The notes: a model not told the origin generated them from the sequence alone. 12,037 nt of DNA from JACRPI01 sp041671005 (GCA_041671005.1 JBAZCJ010000034.1:1-12037); one strand, 5' to 3'. Counted from the first letter of the stretch, positions 1 through 6,582 are shown. Numbers and translations: made by a program.

Positions 1-21
1 TTCAAAGCTCTCTATAGATAA

Positions 22-453
22 TTATTCATCATCAGGCACAGTTACTTCTGCACCTTTCTTTTTCTTCTTTTCTTTCATCTTTTTTGTGACGTCAATATTT
101 GCTTTGCATTTGCCACATTGGAATCTGAATGTATCAGCGCCTTCAATTTTTTTGCGTTTAAATGGTCCAGTATATTCCCCATTAAATCCGCATGAAGGAC
201 AAGTATAAATGACTTCAGCAGTTAATGTATCTTCATATTCTGCTTTTCCTACGGTGTATTTACATGAAGGACAGATATATTCTACTGCACGAATTTTAAC
301 CTTCCCTTCATCTCCAACAGGTTTTCCCATTTGAGCTTTTTTACATTTAGGACACTTTTGGCGTTTAACCCATACTACTATTTTTCCTTTGTCCATTGTT
401 CTGTTTGTCCAATATACAATTTCATCCATAGAATCAGGTATTTGTAATGCCAT
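22..453 (-). CDS. double zinc-ribbon protein of unknown function
   Basis: A 143-residue soluble protein with four CxxC knuckles at residues 34/37, 61/64, 85/88 and 113/116. These pair naturally into two consecutive zinc ribbons, followed by a lysine-rich stretch (about 124-133) and a short acidic end. No catalytic motif is visible, so a nucleic-acid or ribosome-associated role is only inference from the ribbons and the basic tail. The start is supported by GGTGAT at 458-463, five bases before the ATG, and by a TATA box about 36 bases upstream. It is divergent from the 611 gene with 157 bases between them. I recall similar proteins from DPANN genomes but cannot give them a name. The gene is confident; the function is unknown. 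Confidence 0.85.
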   Translation of the reverse strand: MALQIPDSMDEIVYWTNRTMDKGKIVVWVKRQKCPKCKKAQMGKPVGDEGKVKIRAVEYICPSCKYTVGKAEYEDTLTAEVIYTCPSCGFNGEYTGPFKRKKIEGADTFRFQCGKCKANIDVTKKMKEKKKKKGAEVTVPDDE

Positions 454-457
454 AGTA

Positions 458-495
458 TCACCTTTTATTTCTGAAAAATTAGAGATATATAAAAC
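458..495 (-). promoter_or_regulatory. TATA box and Shine-Dalgarno for the 22-453 gene
   Basis: Reading the minus strand, TTTATATATC lies at 484-495 and GGTGAT at 458-463. With the usual archaeal TATA-to-start distance of about 25 bases, the transcript would begin near 463. That leaves a leader of about 10 bases holding just the ribosome-binding site. Confidence 0.5.
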
Positions 496-545
496 TTATG
501 TCATAAACAATATTTTGAGGGACATTAATTAATCTTTGTAGTTTT

Positions 546-605
546 TATATTTAAAAGTACAGGAAAAAGTATTTAAAATCAACAGATATTGAAATTATTG
601 GTGAT
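546..605 (+). promoter_or_regulatory. TATA box(es) and Shine-Dalgarno for the 611 gene
   Basis: TATTTAAAA at 570-578 is centred 37 bases before the ATG, and GGTGAT at 600-605 sits five bases before it. The arrangement mirrors the divergent gene on the other side. A second A/T box, TATATTTAAAA, lies at 546-556 and could serve as an alternative. Confidence 0.5.
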
Positions 606-610
606 ATACT

Positions 611-1081
611 ATGGTAATAAAAACTGGTTGCTGTCCTCCATTTGATCCAATTCCTTGGGAAGAACAAGAAATTAAATGGAAAAATAAAAAGTTCATTAAA
701 GATTCTGTAATGACATTGATTTACATTCCGTTAAATTTTGGTGCAGTAATTACACGAAATATGAAAAAAATTGAACAATGTAAAGCAAAAAATCCTCAAA
801 ATATTATGTTATCAGAACATAATTCAATGTTTAAAACAACAGTATACATTGCAGTTGATAAAGAAATCCCTCAAACTGAAATAACAACATTGTCTGGAAC
901 ATTTTTAACAAAAACATTTGAAGGTCCATACAAAAATGCAGGCATTTGGGCAAAAGAAATGGATACATATGTTGCATCAGAAGGTAAAACAATTAAAAAA
1001 TTATATTACTGGTACACAACTTGTCCAAAGTGTGCAAAAGTTTACGGAAAAAATTATACTGTGTTGTTTGCTGAAGTGTGA
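611..1081 (+). CDS. conserved CC...CPKCAK-motif protein, family function unknown
   Basis: A 156-residue protein with two landmarks of a family that I recall from bacteria and archaea. One is an N-terminal GCCPPFDP at residues 6-13. The other is a C-terminal CPKCAKVYGKNY at 138-149, just before a family-typical LAEV-like ending. The middle alternates strands and helices and includes a LSGTFLTKTFEGPYK segment near residues 95-109. From memory such proteins are labelled 'hydrolase' or GyrI-like in databases, but no hydrolase motif is visible here and I would not rely on that label. The paired cysteines suggest metal binding or redox chemistry (inference). The stop is TGA at the family-typical end, which shows TGA acting as an ordinary stop in this genome. 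It is convergent with the UPF0147 gene. Confidence 0.85.
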   Translation: MVIKTGCCPPFDPIPWEEQEIKWKNKKFIKDSVMTLIYIPLNFGAVITRNMKKIEQCKAKNPQNIMLSEHNSMFKTTVYIAVDKEIPQTEITTLSGTFLTKTFEGPYKNAGIWAKEMDTYVASEGKTIKKLYYWYTTCPKCAKVYGKNYTVLFAEV

Positions 1082-1102
1082 ATAAATACAGGAATTTAAT
1101 TT

Positions 1103-1112
1103 ACAAAAAATA
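1103..1112 (-). terminator. T-tract after the ribosomal operon
   Basis: On the minus strand a run of six T (1105-1110) starts a few bases after the UPF0147 stop codon. Archaeal termination commonly uses such T-rich tracts without a hairpin. It is in the right place but short, so support is moderate. Confidence 0.35.
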
Positions 1113-1113
1113 T

Positions 1114-1362
1114 TCAAATCATTTCCAATGCACTAACAATATTCCATATTTGTGTTCGTGTGTATGGCTGAAGATTTGTGTCTTCAACAACCTCATCTAA
1201 CTCACTCAGTGCTTTGTCTTTACGCATTAAGAAATCTTCTTTTTCATTTTTGAGTGTTGTGATTATTTGCGTTAATTTTTCTTTAACATTTCTTGGAACT
1301 GCATTTTCATTTGCAATTTCTTGAAGAGAACTAATAACACTAAGTATTCGTTGGTCAATCAT
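1114..1362 (-). CDS. UPF0147 family protein
   Basis: An 82-residue all-helical protein matching the archaeal UPF0147 family. VPRN at residues 22-25 follows a helix of the I..L..IA type, and the C-terminal helix contains TRTQIWNIVSALE. Family length is about 80-90 residues and the biochemical role is unknown. I chose the ATG at 1362. A GTG at 1371 would add three residues (MTT) but has no better ribosome site. It is the last gene of the tRNA-Pro / rpl37ae operon and lies just after pfdB, so translation is probably coupled. Membership of a chaperone and information-processing operon suggests a housekeeping role (inference). Confidence 0.87.
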   Translation of the reverse strand: MIDQRILSVISSLQEIANENAVPRNVKEKLTQIITTLKNEKEDFLMRKDKALSELDEVVEDTNLQPYTRTQIWNIVSALEMI

Positions 1363-1374
1363 CGTCGTCACTTC

Positions 1375-1701
1375 TCACTGCTTTTTTTGCATCGTCTTCA
1401 TTATATCTTCGCGCAATGTTTTTGCTTGTTCTTTTAAAGTATTTTCTTGTTTCTCAATACTCTTAATTCGAAGTTCAACACGCACTTTTTTTTCAGTTAA
1501 TTCTTTATCCAGCGGTGCTTTTTCTGCTGCGACCATGATGTTGCTAATAATGCGATATGCTTTGTCAGTTTTTTTTAATTCTTCTTGCGCAGAAGTTATT
1601 TCCATGAGCTGAACTTGCAACTGTTGCCGTGGTTTCATCATCTGTTGTAAACTTTGTTCGATAGTTTGCAACTGTTGAATTTTTTCTTGGCTTTCACTCA
1701 T
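1375..1701 (-). CDS. pfdB: prefoldin subunit beta
   Basis: A 108-residue coiled-coil protein with the archaeal prefoldin beta layout. A long N-terminal helix (about 5-45, rich in Q, L and E) is followed by a short beta-hairpin region with LKKTDKAYRIISNIMV near 43-58, and a long C-terminal helix ends in basic residues. Prefoldin is an alpha2-beta4 jellyfish-shaped cytosolic holdase that passes unfolded proteins to the thermosome. A GAAGGT site about eight bases before the ATG supports the start. The gene overlaps the end of pcc1 by eight bases, so the two are co-translated. The pcc1-pfdB order is a well-known archaeal arrangement. Confidence 0.93.
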   Translation of the reverse strand: MSESQEKIQQLQTIEQSLQQMMKPRQQLQVQLMEITSAQEELKKTDKAYRIISNIMVAAEKAPLDKELTEKKVRVELRIKSIEKQENTLKEQAKTLREDIMKTMQKKQ

Positions 1702-1921
1702 TGTTTTTTACCTTCTCAAATACTGACAATAATTTTGTGATTGAATTTAATGTTGCACGCAATGCTGTTGCATCAGTTGCAGTGACTGAAAATTGAATGG
1801 TATCTTTTGTTGTATGAATTGCTACAGTGCTTCTTAAGGTCTGCATTGTTGCAATTTCTGCATCAAAGCAACGTTTTAAGGAATGAACATCTTTTGATGT
1901 GACATAAATCTCTGCTTTCAT
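1694..1921 (-). CDS. pcc1: KEOPS complex subunit Pcc1
   Basis: A 75-residue protein with the Pcc1 fold pattern, a strand-rich N-terminus and the diagnostic helix ATDATALRATLNSITKLL at about residues 48-65. Pcc1 is the dimerising subunit of KEOPS, which makes the N6-threonylcarbamoyl adenosine at position 37 of ANN-reading tRNAs together with Kae1, Bud32 and Cgi121. It is on the short side for the family but looks complete. The start codon overlaps the rpo12 stop as ATGA, with no clear ribosome site of its own, so translation probably re-initiates after rpo12. Its position between rpo12 and pfdB is conserved in many archaea. Confidence 0.9.
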   Translation of the reverse strand: MKAEIYVTSKDVHSLKRCFDAEIATMQTLRSTVAIHTTKDTIQFSVTATDATALRATLNSITKLLSVFEKVKNNE

Positions 1922-2052
1922 CGCGCTTTGATTTTAATACTCGTTGTTCGAGTTTTATACAGCATTTTTGAACCGCAGTATGGGCATCGTACTTTTTTTC
2001 TTAAAAATTCTAAGCCTACTTCTTTACCGCAGTCAAAACATTTGTATTCCAT
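1918..2052 (-). CDS. rpo12: DNA-directed RNA polymerase subunit P (Rpo12)
   Basis: A 44-residue zinc-ribbon subunit of archaeal RNA polymerase, homologous to eukaryotic Rpb12/RPC10. Zinc ligands are C5, C8, C23 and C26 (CFDC...CPYC), followed by the basic tail KTRTTSIKIKAR typical of the family. The frame is open further upstream to 2115, but that extension lies wholly inside rpl37ae. The ATG at 2052 gives the family-standard length and the MEYKC start, and has an AGAGGA ribosome site in the end of rpl37ae. One base separates it from the rpl37ae stop, and its own stop overlaps the pcc1 start. Confidence 0.94.
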   Translation of the reverse strand: MEYKCFDCGKEVGLEFLRKKVRCPYCGSKMLYKTRTTSIKIKAR

Positions 2053-2053
2053 T

Positions 2054-2350
2054 TTATTCCTCTTGCTGCTCTGGCAGCTCTTCAGTGTATTCTTCTTCAG
2101 GTACAGATTCTTCAATAACTTTGTCTACCTGTATTTCAACACTTGATTTTTTTGGAACATTGTATGCTCTGCCTGTAAATATTGCTGCGCATTTAGGACA
2201 TGTCCAAATACCGACAGCCATACGCTTTACTGCAATTTTATGACAATAAGGACATTGATATTTTGTCTTTTGTTCAGTTTCAATACCTTCATGTTTTAGG
2301 CGAAGTCTTCGACCGTATCGCACACCAAATTTTTTAGATGATCCTTTCAT
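2054..2350 (-). CDS. rpl37ae: 50S ribosomal protein L37ae (eL43)
   Basis: A 98-residue zinc-binding protein of the large ribosomal subunit. The basic N-terminus with FGVRYGRRLR (8-17) and the ribbon cysteines C33, C36, C51 and C54 match eL43. The MAVGIWTCPKC stretch is characteristic. After about residue 72 it carries an unusually acidic tail of roughly 25 residues (many E, few K), which ordinary archaeal L37ae proteins lack or have shorter as far as I recall. An AAAGGTG site seven bases upstream fixes the ATG. I see no TATA box between this gene and the tRNA 31 bases upstream, so the mRNA probably starts at the tRNA promoter. Confidence 0.93.
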   Translation of the reverse strand: MKGSSKKFGVRYGRRLRLKHEGIETEQKTKYQCPYCHKIAVKRMAVGIWTCPKCAAIFTGRAYNVPKKSSVEIQVDKVIEESVPEEEYTEELPEQQEE

Positions 2351-2381
2351 TTCTCTACACCTTTCTTAATGACATTCAAAA

Positions 2382-2458
2382 TGGCGGGGCTACCCAGATT
2401 TGAACTGGGGTCTTCCGGCCCCAAACCGGAAAGGATAGCCAAACTACCCCATAGCCCC
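2382..2458 (-). tRNA. tRNA-Pro (anticodon UGG), CCA encoded
   Basis: The minus strand folds into a full cloverleaf. The acceptor GGGGCTA pairs with TAGCCCC, a GG-containing D-loop follows, and the anticodon stem TCCGG/CCGGA closes a loop reading TTTGGGG, so the anticodon is TGG (proline). There is a 4-base variable loop and the T-arm is CCCAG-TTCAAAT-CTGGG. The discriminator base is G (plus-strand C at 2385), followed directly by an encoded CCA at 2382-2384. No intron is present. The G1-C72 pair fits an archaeal rather than a bacterial tRNA-Pro. Its 3' end is 31 bases from rpl37ae. Confidence 0.96.
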
Positions 2459-2493
2459 CTATGGTTTGCCGTTATTTGTTTGACACAAGAGGT

Positions 2494-2503
2494 TATTTTT
2501 AAA
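2494..2503 (-). promoter_or_regulatory. TATA box for tRNA-Pro and probably the downstream operon
   Basis: Minus-strand TTTAAAAATA is centred about 40 bases upstream of the mature tRNA 5' end. That allows a short 5' leader to be removed by RNase P. It is the only clear TATA box upstream of the tRNA-rpl37ae-rpo12-pcc1-pfdB-UPF0147 run. Confidence 0.5.
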
Positions 2504-2610
2504 TGTTGTTATTGAGTTGTATCTGGCATAACACATTTCCTTAAATTATTTACCTTTCTTTATAATTTTCGTTCTTTTTATAAATTCTGTAACTACTAAT
2601 TTAGAGTAAT

Positions 2611-2620
2611 ATTTATAAAA
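2611..2620 (+). promoter_or_regulatory. TATA box of protein A
   Basis: ATTTATAAAA is centred about 27 bases before the ATG at 2643. This predicts transcription starting at or next to the start codon, that is, a leaderless mRNA. The remaining 2459-2610 shows only A/T-rich spacer and the opposing tRNA promoter. Confidence 0.55.
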
Positions 2621-2642
2621 GGTTGTAAGTTATCTTAGGAGT

Positions 2643-3620
2643 ATGGGATTAGATGTACTTGATCAAACAGTTTTGGAATGGCTTCATAAAACTGGAAAAT
2701 TTGAAAAAAGTAATGCGTCTTATTTAACTCAATTACGGCTTGTTGAGGGTATGAATCCGGTTATATTTTTTTATTATTCTAACAAACAATTACCTCCTGA
2801 AACAGCTCTTACTGAAGATGAAGCTCTTGCTACAGGATTAGGATCGTTAAATTTGTTTTCAGATTTAAGATCACATTATCTTCAAAAATTACAACAAAAT
2901 TTAGAAAGAAGAGATTTAGTTGCAGTACAAGCGCAACTTAGTTCTATTTCTTCAACAAGATTATTATTATCTTTTTTAAAATATCAAGTAGAACAAGCAA
3001 AAGATACTGCAGATATTTCTGTAGATAAACGTATAACTGGTCCTACATTAGAATCTCTATTTCGTCGTAATGTTATGGAATTAGATACTTTTTTTAGTAC
3101 ACCTGACCCAACAAAACCACATCCTTCTGCAGCGTTATACCTCCAAGTACCAACACCAGATCATCCAAAAGGATGTCCCCAACTTATTAATGGAAGTATT
3201 CCGATTTATGCTCTTCTTTTAACAGAAAGAGGAGAAGAGGGGAATTCTGAATTGTATAAATTTCATAACCTTTCTGATTTAAAAGTAGCTGATTTGCAAC
3301 AATCTCCTAGAAGTATTAGCATTAAACAAGGATTGTTAAGTGCATATAGACCAACTCTTGAACACACTTTACATGACCAAAGAATTCGCTGTGTTAAAGC
3401 ATTTTCAATTAGGGGAATTGTAGAAATAGGAATTGCAGCTGTTTCTACAGATGATAACACAATCTTGCAGTATCACCCACTTCCTAATTTAGGAAGATCT
3501 CCAAAAATAAAAGTCCCATTAACAGAATTAACAAAACGGTTGGAAACAGCAACAGAGTATGTACCTGTTGTTTATGCATTTGACACACTCGGCAGAGGAT
3601 GTGCGCTTTCTCTGAGATAA
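2643..3620 (+). CDS. protein A, unknown; first of three diverged tandem paralogs
   Basis: A 325-residue soluble protein that I do not recognise, with no signal peptide, membrane helix or known catalytic motif. Visible landmarks are a helical N-terminal part with a buried strand PVIFFYY (about 39-45), then TEDEA. A central helix region contains LESLFRRN (about 136-143), followed by a P-rich linker and the strand ALYLQV. The C-terminal half has RGIVEIG, then PLPNLG, and finally VVYAFDTLGRG (309-319). The same order of landmarks recurs faintly in the next unknown protein and in the interrupted gene at 5557-6450, so the three look like old paralogs. The TATA spacing suggests a leaderless transcript. 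Confidence 0.8.
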   Translation: MGLDVLDQTVLEWLHKTGKFEKSNASYLTQLRLVEGMNPVIFFYYSNKQLPPETALTEDEALATGLGSLNLFSDLRSHYLQKLQQNLERRDLVAVQAQLSSISSTRLLLSFLKYQVEQAKDTADISVDKRITGPTLESLFRRNVMELDTFFSTPDPTKPHPSAALYLQVPTPDHPKGCPQLINGSIPIYALLLTERGEEGNSELYKFHNLSDLKVADLQQSPRSISIKQGLLSAYRPTLEHTLHDQRIRCVKAFSIRGIVEIGIAAVSTDDNTILQYHPLPNLGRSPKIKVPLTELTKRLETATEYVPVVYAFDTLGRGCALSLR

Positions 3621-3641
3621 TTATGATTAAAATATAATTAA

Positions 3642-3651
3642 CATATAATTA
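3642..3651 (+). promoter_or_regulatory. TATA box of protein B
   Basis: CATATAATTA is centred 26 bases before the ATG at 3672, in a 51-base gap after protein A. The spacing again predicts a leaderless transcript separate from that of protein A. Confidence 0.5.
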
Positions 3652-3671
3652 AAAAAATTCACAACAAAATC

Positions 3672-4826
3672 ATGAGCTTACAACTGCATAACTGCGCCAT
3701 TGAACATGAATATAATCTTCAAAAAGAAGAAGATCCATTTCCTCCTATTCCTTATGCTCATGTTGCTGCACAACAAGGAAATCCAAGTGCTTATGATCAG
3801 TTTACAGTAGATTTGCTAAATAGAATTCATCGTAAAACTTATCAACCATTATTAGAAGGGTTGGTAAGGGCGTCTGTAACAAGAAGTCTTCCTTCTCTCT
3901 ACTTATTAACTTCAAAGTCATGTACCAGAGTTCCAACAATAGAAGATGCTCTGGTAAGTTTGTTAGATGATTATGATAATGAAGATATAACTGCAACTTC
4001 TCCTGTTAATAACCACATCCAAGATCTTTTGGCGATTGTAAGAGAACCAACTACAATGGATGATTTAAAAGTATTAAGAAGAACGAATGCTGCCAAAAGA
4101 GATGTATTAATTCCTATTAGAGCGTATGTAGAAATTGCAGCTATGTTAGGACAATATATCCATTCTGAAGAATCAATTGATGATCCAGATAGAGAAAATA
4201 TTTATTCTTTGTTTAAGGGATTAACTGAAGTAATTTTATTTTATACTGGTCCTACTCCTGTGAGTAATCATAAAGATAAAGCAAAAGGATTAAACATATT
4301 TTTAAGAGTTGTTCCAGGATATTCGCCAATATTTGAACTTCGCCACAGGCCTCATTCATGTGGAGATATTGTTTCTTCAGAAAGCGGACTTCTGTATCTT
4401 GCAAAATTAAAATCGGAAAAAGAAAGTGAAGATTGTACTGTAACTCTCTCATGTTTAGAATATGGAGGTATAAGGCCAGTAACAAATATGCCACAGTTAC
4501 GTATAGAGCATTTAATAGATGTTAGCAAAAAAGAAAGTACACCTTCAATGAAAGTTAGTTCTGTAACTCGTGGAGATGAAGAGGAAATTACAGTTACTGC
4601 TCAAAGTACTCTTGTGTCAACTATGCAGGGAATTATGGCATTATGTCCAGAAAAAGAGTGGGGTGCAAAAGTAATTGCATCTAAACCATTACCTACATTA
4701 AACTTAACATTCAGATATCCTTACTTGGAAAGTCCACTAACTATTATTGCATTTGATGCAGAACATAGACCAACTGTACAAAAATTTAGTGTGATTCCAG
4801 ACGCATGTAAGACATTTGATTGTTAA
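3672..4826 (+). CDS. protein B, unknown; second diverged tandem paralog
   Basis: A 384-residue soluble protein with no recognised domain, signal peptide or membrane segment. The layout parallels protein A. A helical start leads to the strand PSLYLLTS (about 74-81) and then TIEDAL. A middle helix with YSLFKGL is followed by a GPTP linker and the strand NIFLRVVPG. The C-terminal half shows QGIMAL, PLPTLNL and LTIIAFDAEHR (356-366). About 60 extra residues relative to A lie mainly in the middle, including a charged segment around 245-300 rich in K, E, S and T. It has eight cysteines but no CxxC pairs. No enzymatic role can be assigned. Confidence 0.8.
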   Translation: MSLQLHNCAIEHEYNLQKEEDPFPPIPYAHVAAQQGNPSAYDQFTVDLLNRIHRKTYQPLLEGLVRASVTRSLPSLYLLTSKSCTRVPTIEDALVSLLDDYDNEDITATSPVNNHIQDLLAIVREPTTMDDLKVLRRTNAAKRDVLIPIRAYVEIAAMLGQYIHSEESIDDPDRENIYSLFKGLTEVILFYTGPTPVSNHKDKAKGLNIFLRVVPGYSPIFELRHRPHSCGDIVSSESGLLYLAKLKSEKESEDCTVTLSCLEYGGIRPVTNMPQLRIEHLIDVSKKESTPSMKVSSVTRGDEEEITVTAQSTLVSTMQGIMALCPEKEWGAKVIASKPLPTLNLTFRYPYLESPLTIIAFDAEHRPTVQKFSVIPDACKTFDC

Positions 4827-4841
4827 TTATTAATTACAACG

Positions 4842-4853
4842 TTTATTATAAAA
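4842..4853 (+). promoter_or_regulatory. TATA box of the glycosyltransferase gene
   Basis: TTTATTATAAAA lies about 22 bases before the ATG at 4870, in the 43-base gap after protein B. No Shine-Dalgarno motif precedes the start, which fits a leaderless transcript. Confidence 0.5.
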
Positions 4854-4869
4854 TTAGATGTGAACTTTT

Positions 4870-5517
4870 ATGGTCTACTTTTCAGAAATTACATTGGCAG
4901 CAATTGTACGAAATGAGTTAGATAATCCTGCAGGAGGGATTATTTCATTTGTTGATTCATTATTACCTTTTCTTGGAGCAGGAGTTATTGTAGACACAGG
5001 TTCTACAGATGGCACACGAGAAACATTGGATGAAATGACAAGAAAGTATCCTCATTTAAAAATATATGATCATAGGTTTAAGGGTTTTGCAGATGCAAGA
5101 AATATTTCTTTGAGTCATGTTGGAACAGAATATGCATTAGTTTTAGATGCTGATGAAAGAATTAAACTTGAGGGGTTAGAAAGGTTAAGAATAATTTTAG
5201 ATACAACGTATTACCCTGGACATCATTTTCCGTGGATTCCTGTATTTCCAAATTTTACTGAAAGAAAAACATATAAGTATCAACCTCACAATCCTCGATT
5301 ATTTAGTCCCACTTCTACTACTGTTTACACAGATATAACTGGTCTTGGAGAAGAATTACATTGGGTTGAACCTTTGAATGGTTATAAAACAAATATTCCT
5401 ATTTATCATTACTTACATTCAGATGCAGAAACCTGTGCAAAAGATGCATGGTATAGACGCGTAGAAGAGCATATTGCAACACATCAATCTACTTTTCTTC
5501 CTCACTGGAAAACTTAA
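4870..5517 (+). CDS. family 2 glycosyltransferase (GT-A domain only)
   Basis: A 215-residue protein with the family 2 GT-A fold signatures. IVRNE at 12-16 and the nucleotide-binding DTGSTDGT at 42-49 come first. FADARNISL (73-81) follows, and then the metal-binding LDADER at 92-97, where the DxD aspartates are D93 and D95. The combination resembles WaaE/KdtX-like and SunS-like transferases. It would move a sugar from a nucleotide-sugar donor to an acceptor that cannot be read from sequence. There is no membrane helix and no second domain, so it is probably cytosolic or loosely membrane-bound. It lies between two members of the unknown paralog family, which hints that one of these proteins or a surface glycan is its target (inference). 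Confidence 0.88.
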   Translation: MVYFSEITLAAIVRNELDNPAGGIISFVDSLLPFLGAGVIVDTGSTDGTRETLDEMTRKYPHLKIYDHRFKGFADARNISLSHVGTEYALVLDADERIKLEGLERLRIILDTTYYPGHHFPWIPVFPNFTERKTYKYQPHNPRLFSPTSTTVYTDITGLGEELHWVEPLNGYKTNIPIYHYLHSDAETCAKDAWYRRVEEHIATHQSTFLPHWKT

Positions 5518-5525
5518 TCAATACC

Positions 5526-5535
5526 TTTAAAAAAA
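5526..5535 (+). promoter_or_regulatory. TATA-like box of the interrupted gene C
   Basis: TTTAAAAAAA is centred 27 bases before the ATG at 5557, the same spacing as for proteins A and B. Its survival suggests the interrupted gene may still be transcribed. Confidence 0.45.
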
Positions 5536-5556
5536 GGGAATTATTTGCTTATTTTT

Positions 5557-6450
5557 ATGACAGATCCATTTGTAGAAGCATTAAAACAAAAAGAAAATAG
5601 AACTCCTCGTGTAGTTGAACTTGTTGAGTTAGTACTAACAACAAATCTTCCACAAGTATGTGTTCTTGAGAATTTAAGAGAAACACCTTCTTTGAGAAGA
5701 GTAACGAGTATAGAACAAGGAGTAATGGATGCATTTACACGCAATGATTCTGGAACTGTACAAAAATATTTAGCAGATCGTACAAATACTTTTTATGACT
5801 CTTCCTCTCTTCATTTAGATTCTTCACGTCCTTTTGCATCTTATGCAATGGCACAATTTGTTCTCAATCTTCTTGCAGTAAATCCTAGAAAAACAGAATG
5901 GATAAAAAAAGTTGTTCACAGAAACTTATTAGAAGGAAGTTATCCGCAACCTTTAGAACCACAAAAAGAAGAAAATATTTTACGTGTTTATGTTGGTGCT
6001 GATCCAAAAGCTGTGAAAAATTCAGGGAACTATGTCCTTGTAACCCCAGAAAATATTTTTTTTGCACATGGAGAATTACATCAAAAATATCCTAATCCCG
6101 ATAAATGATTATGTGAACGTATTTCTACATATATCCAAACTCAGAGAGCACCTCATGTAAGTATGGATACAATCATCGATGAAGACCCTGGGAATTATAA
6201 TTTAAGATTTATTGAAGGAGCACATCCTCTTTGTTTAGCAGCATTAGGAGCAATCGTAACTGGAAGATTTAATTATGTCGGTGAAAACTCATTAAGGAGA
6301 GGGGACCCACCCCCACGATTTACATCTCCATTTGAAGCACCAGCACAGGTTATTTTATTTGTTTTTGATGAATCTGGAAAAGGAGCTTATGTAACTAAAA
6401 CAATCAACAGAAAACAAAATAATTTTAAATTAGAGATTGTTGATCAGTGA
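5557..6450 (+). pseudogene. protein C, third paralog, interrupted by an in-frame TGA
   Basis: The frame from ATG 5557 reads 183 residues to a TGA at 6106-6108. It then continues open in the same frame for another 113 codons to a TGA at 6448-6450. The halves as annotated separately would be 5557-6108 and 6163-6450 (ATG at 6163). Read through, the product is about 297 residues, close to protein A. The upstream half has LPQVCVL then TSIEQGVMDAF, a middle helix, a PQPLEP linker and the strand ILRVYVG, echoing A and B. The downstream half supplies LGAIVTG, DPPPRF and VILFVFDESGKG, the family's C-terminal landmarks. A whole-gene origin is therefore well supported. A single TGG-to-TGA change, a sequencing error, or recoding could explain the stop. 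Simple nonsense decay is the plainest explanation. Function is unknown. Confidence 0.7.
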
Positions 6451-6530
6451 TTTTACCCCTAATTCGAGAAGTTCATACAGGAAGATTAACAGAACCTGCT
6501 CTGGATGCAATTTTTGTAAAATATCTTTAA
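6447..6530 (+). other. 27-codon open stretch, possible gene remnant
   Basis: Starting from a GTG that overlaps the end of gene C, a frame of 27 codons reads LPLIREVHTGRLTEPALDAI and a few more residues before TAA. The composition looks protein-like rather than random. It is far too short to call a gene. It could be a remnant of a decayed neighbour or of a longer, frameshifted end of gene C. Confidence 0.2.
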
Positions 6531-6577
6531 TTCTCTTTAATTTTCTTAGGTTTTCATTCCCATGTGATAATGAAAAC
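6531..6577 (+). repeat. T-rich tract followed by a perfect 9-bp inverted repeat
   Basis: GTTTTCATT at 6550-6558 is the exact reverse complement of AATGAAAAC at 6569-6577, separated by ten bases. A T-rich stretch (6531-6554) runs into the left arm. It may terminate transcription from gene C, or it may act as an operator for ftsZ, whose TATA box starts 47 bases downstream. Confidence 0.45.
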
Positions 6578-6582
6578 TGACG

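Noticed and set aside
1918..2115. A longer 65-residue version of Rpo12
   Set aside because: The extra 21 residues lie in the end of rpl37ae and do not resemble the subunit. The ATG at 2052 gives the standard 44-residue protein.
5557..6450. Genome-wide recoding of TGA (for example as tryptophan) to explain the internal stop of gene C
   Set aside because: TGA is the terminator at family-typical ends of the 611 gene, UPF0147, pfdB, pcc1, rpo12, ftsZ and its zinc-ribbon partner. I also see no selenocysteine-type context or clear downstream hairpin.
2382..6450. An integrated element attached at the tRNA-Pro gene
   Set aside because: The unknown cluster lies on the 5' (promoter) side of the tRNA, not the 3' side where integrases normally insert. 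I found no integrase and no repeat of the tRNA 3' end.
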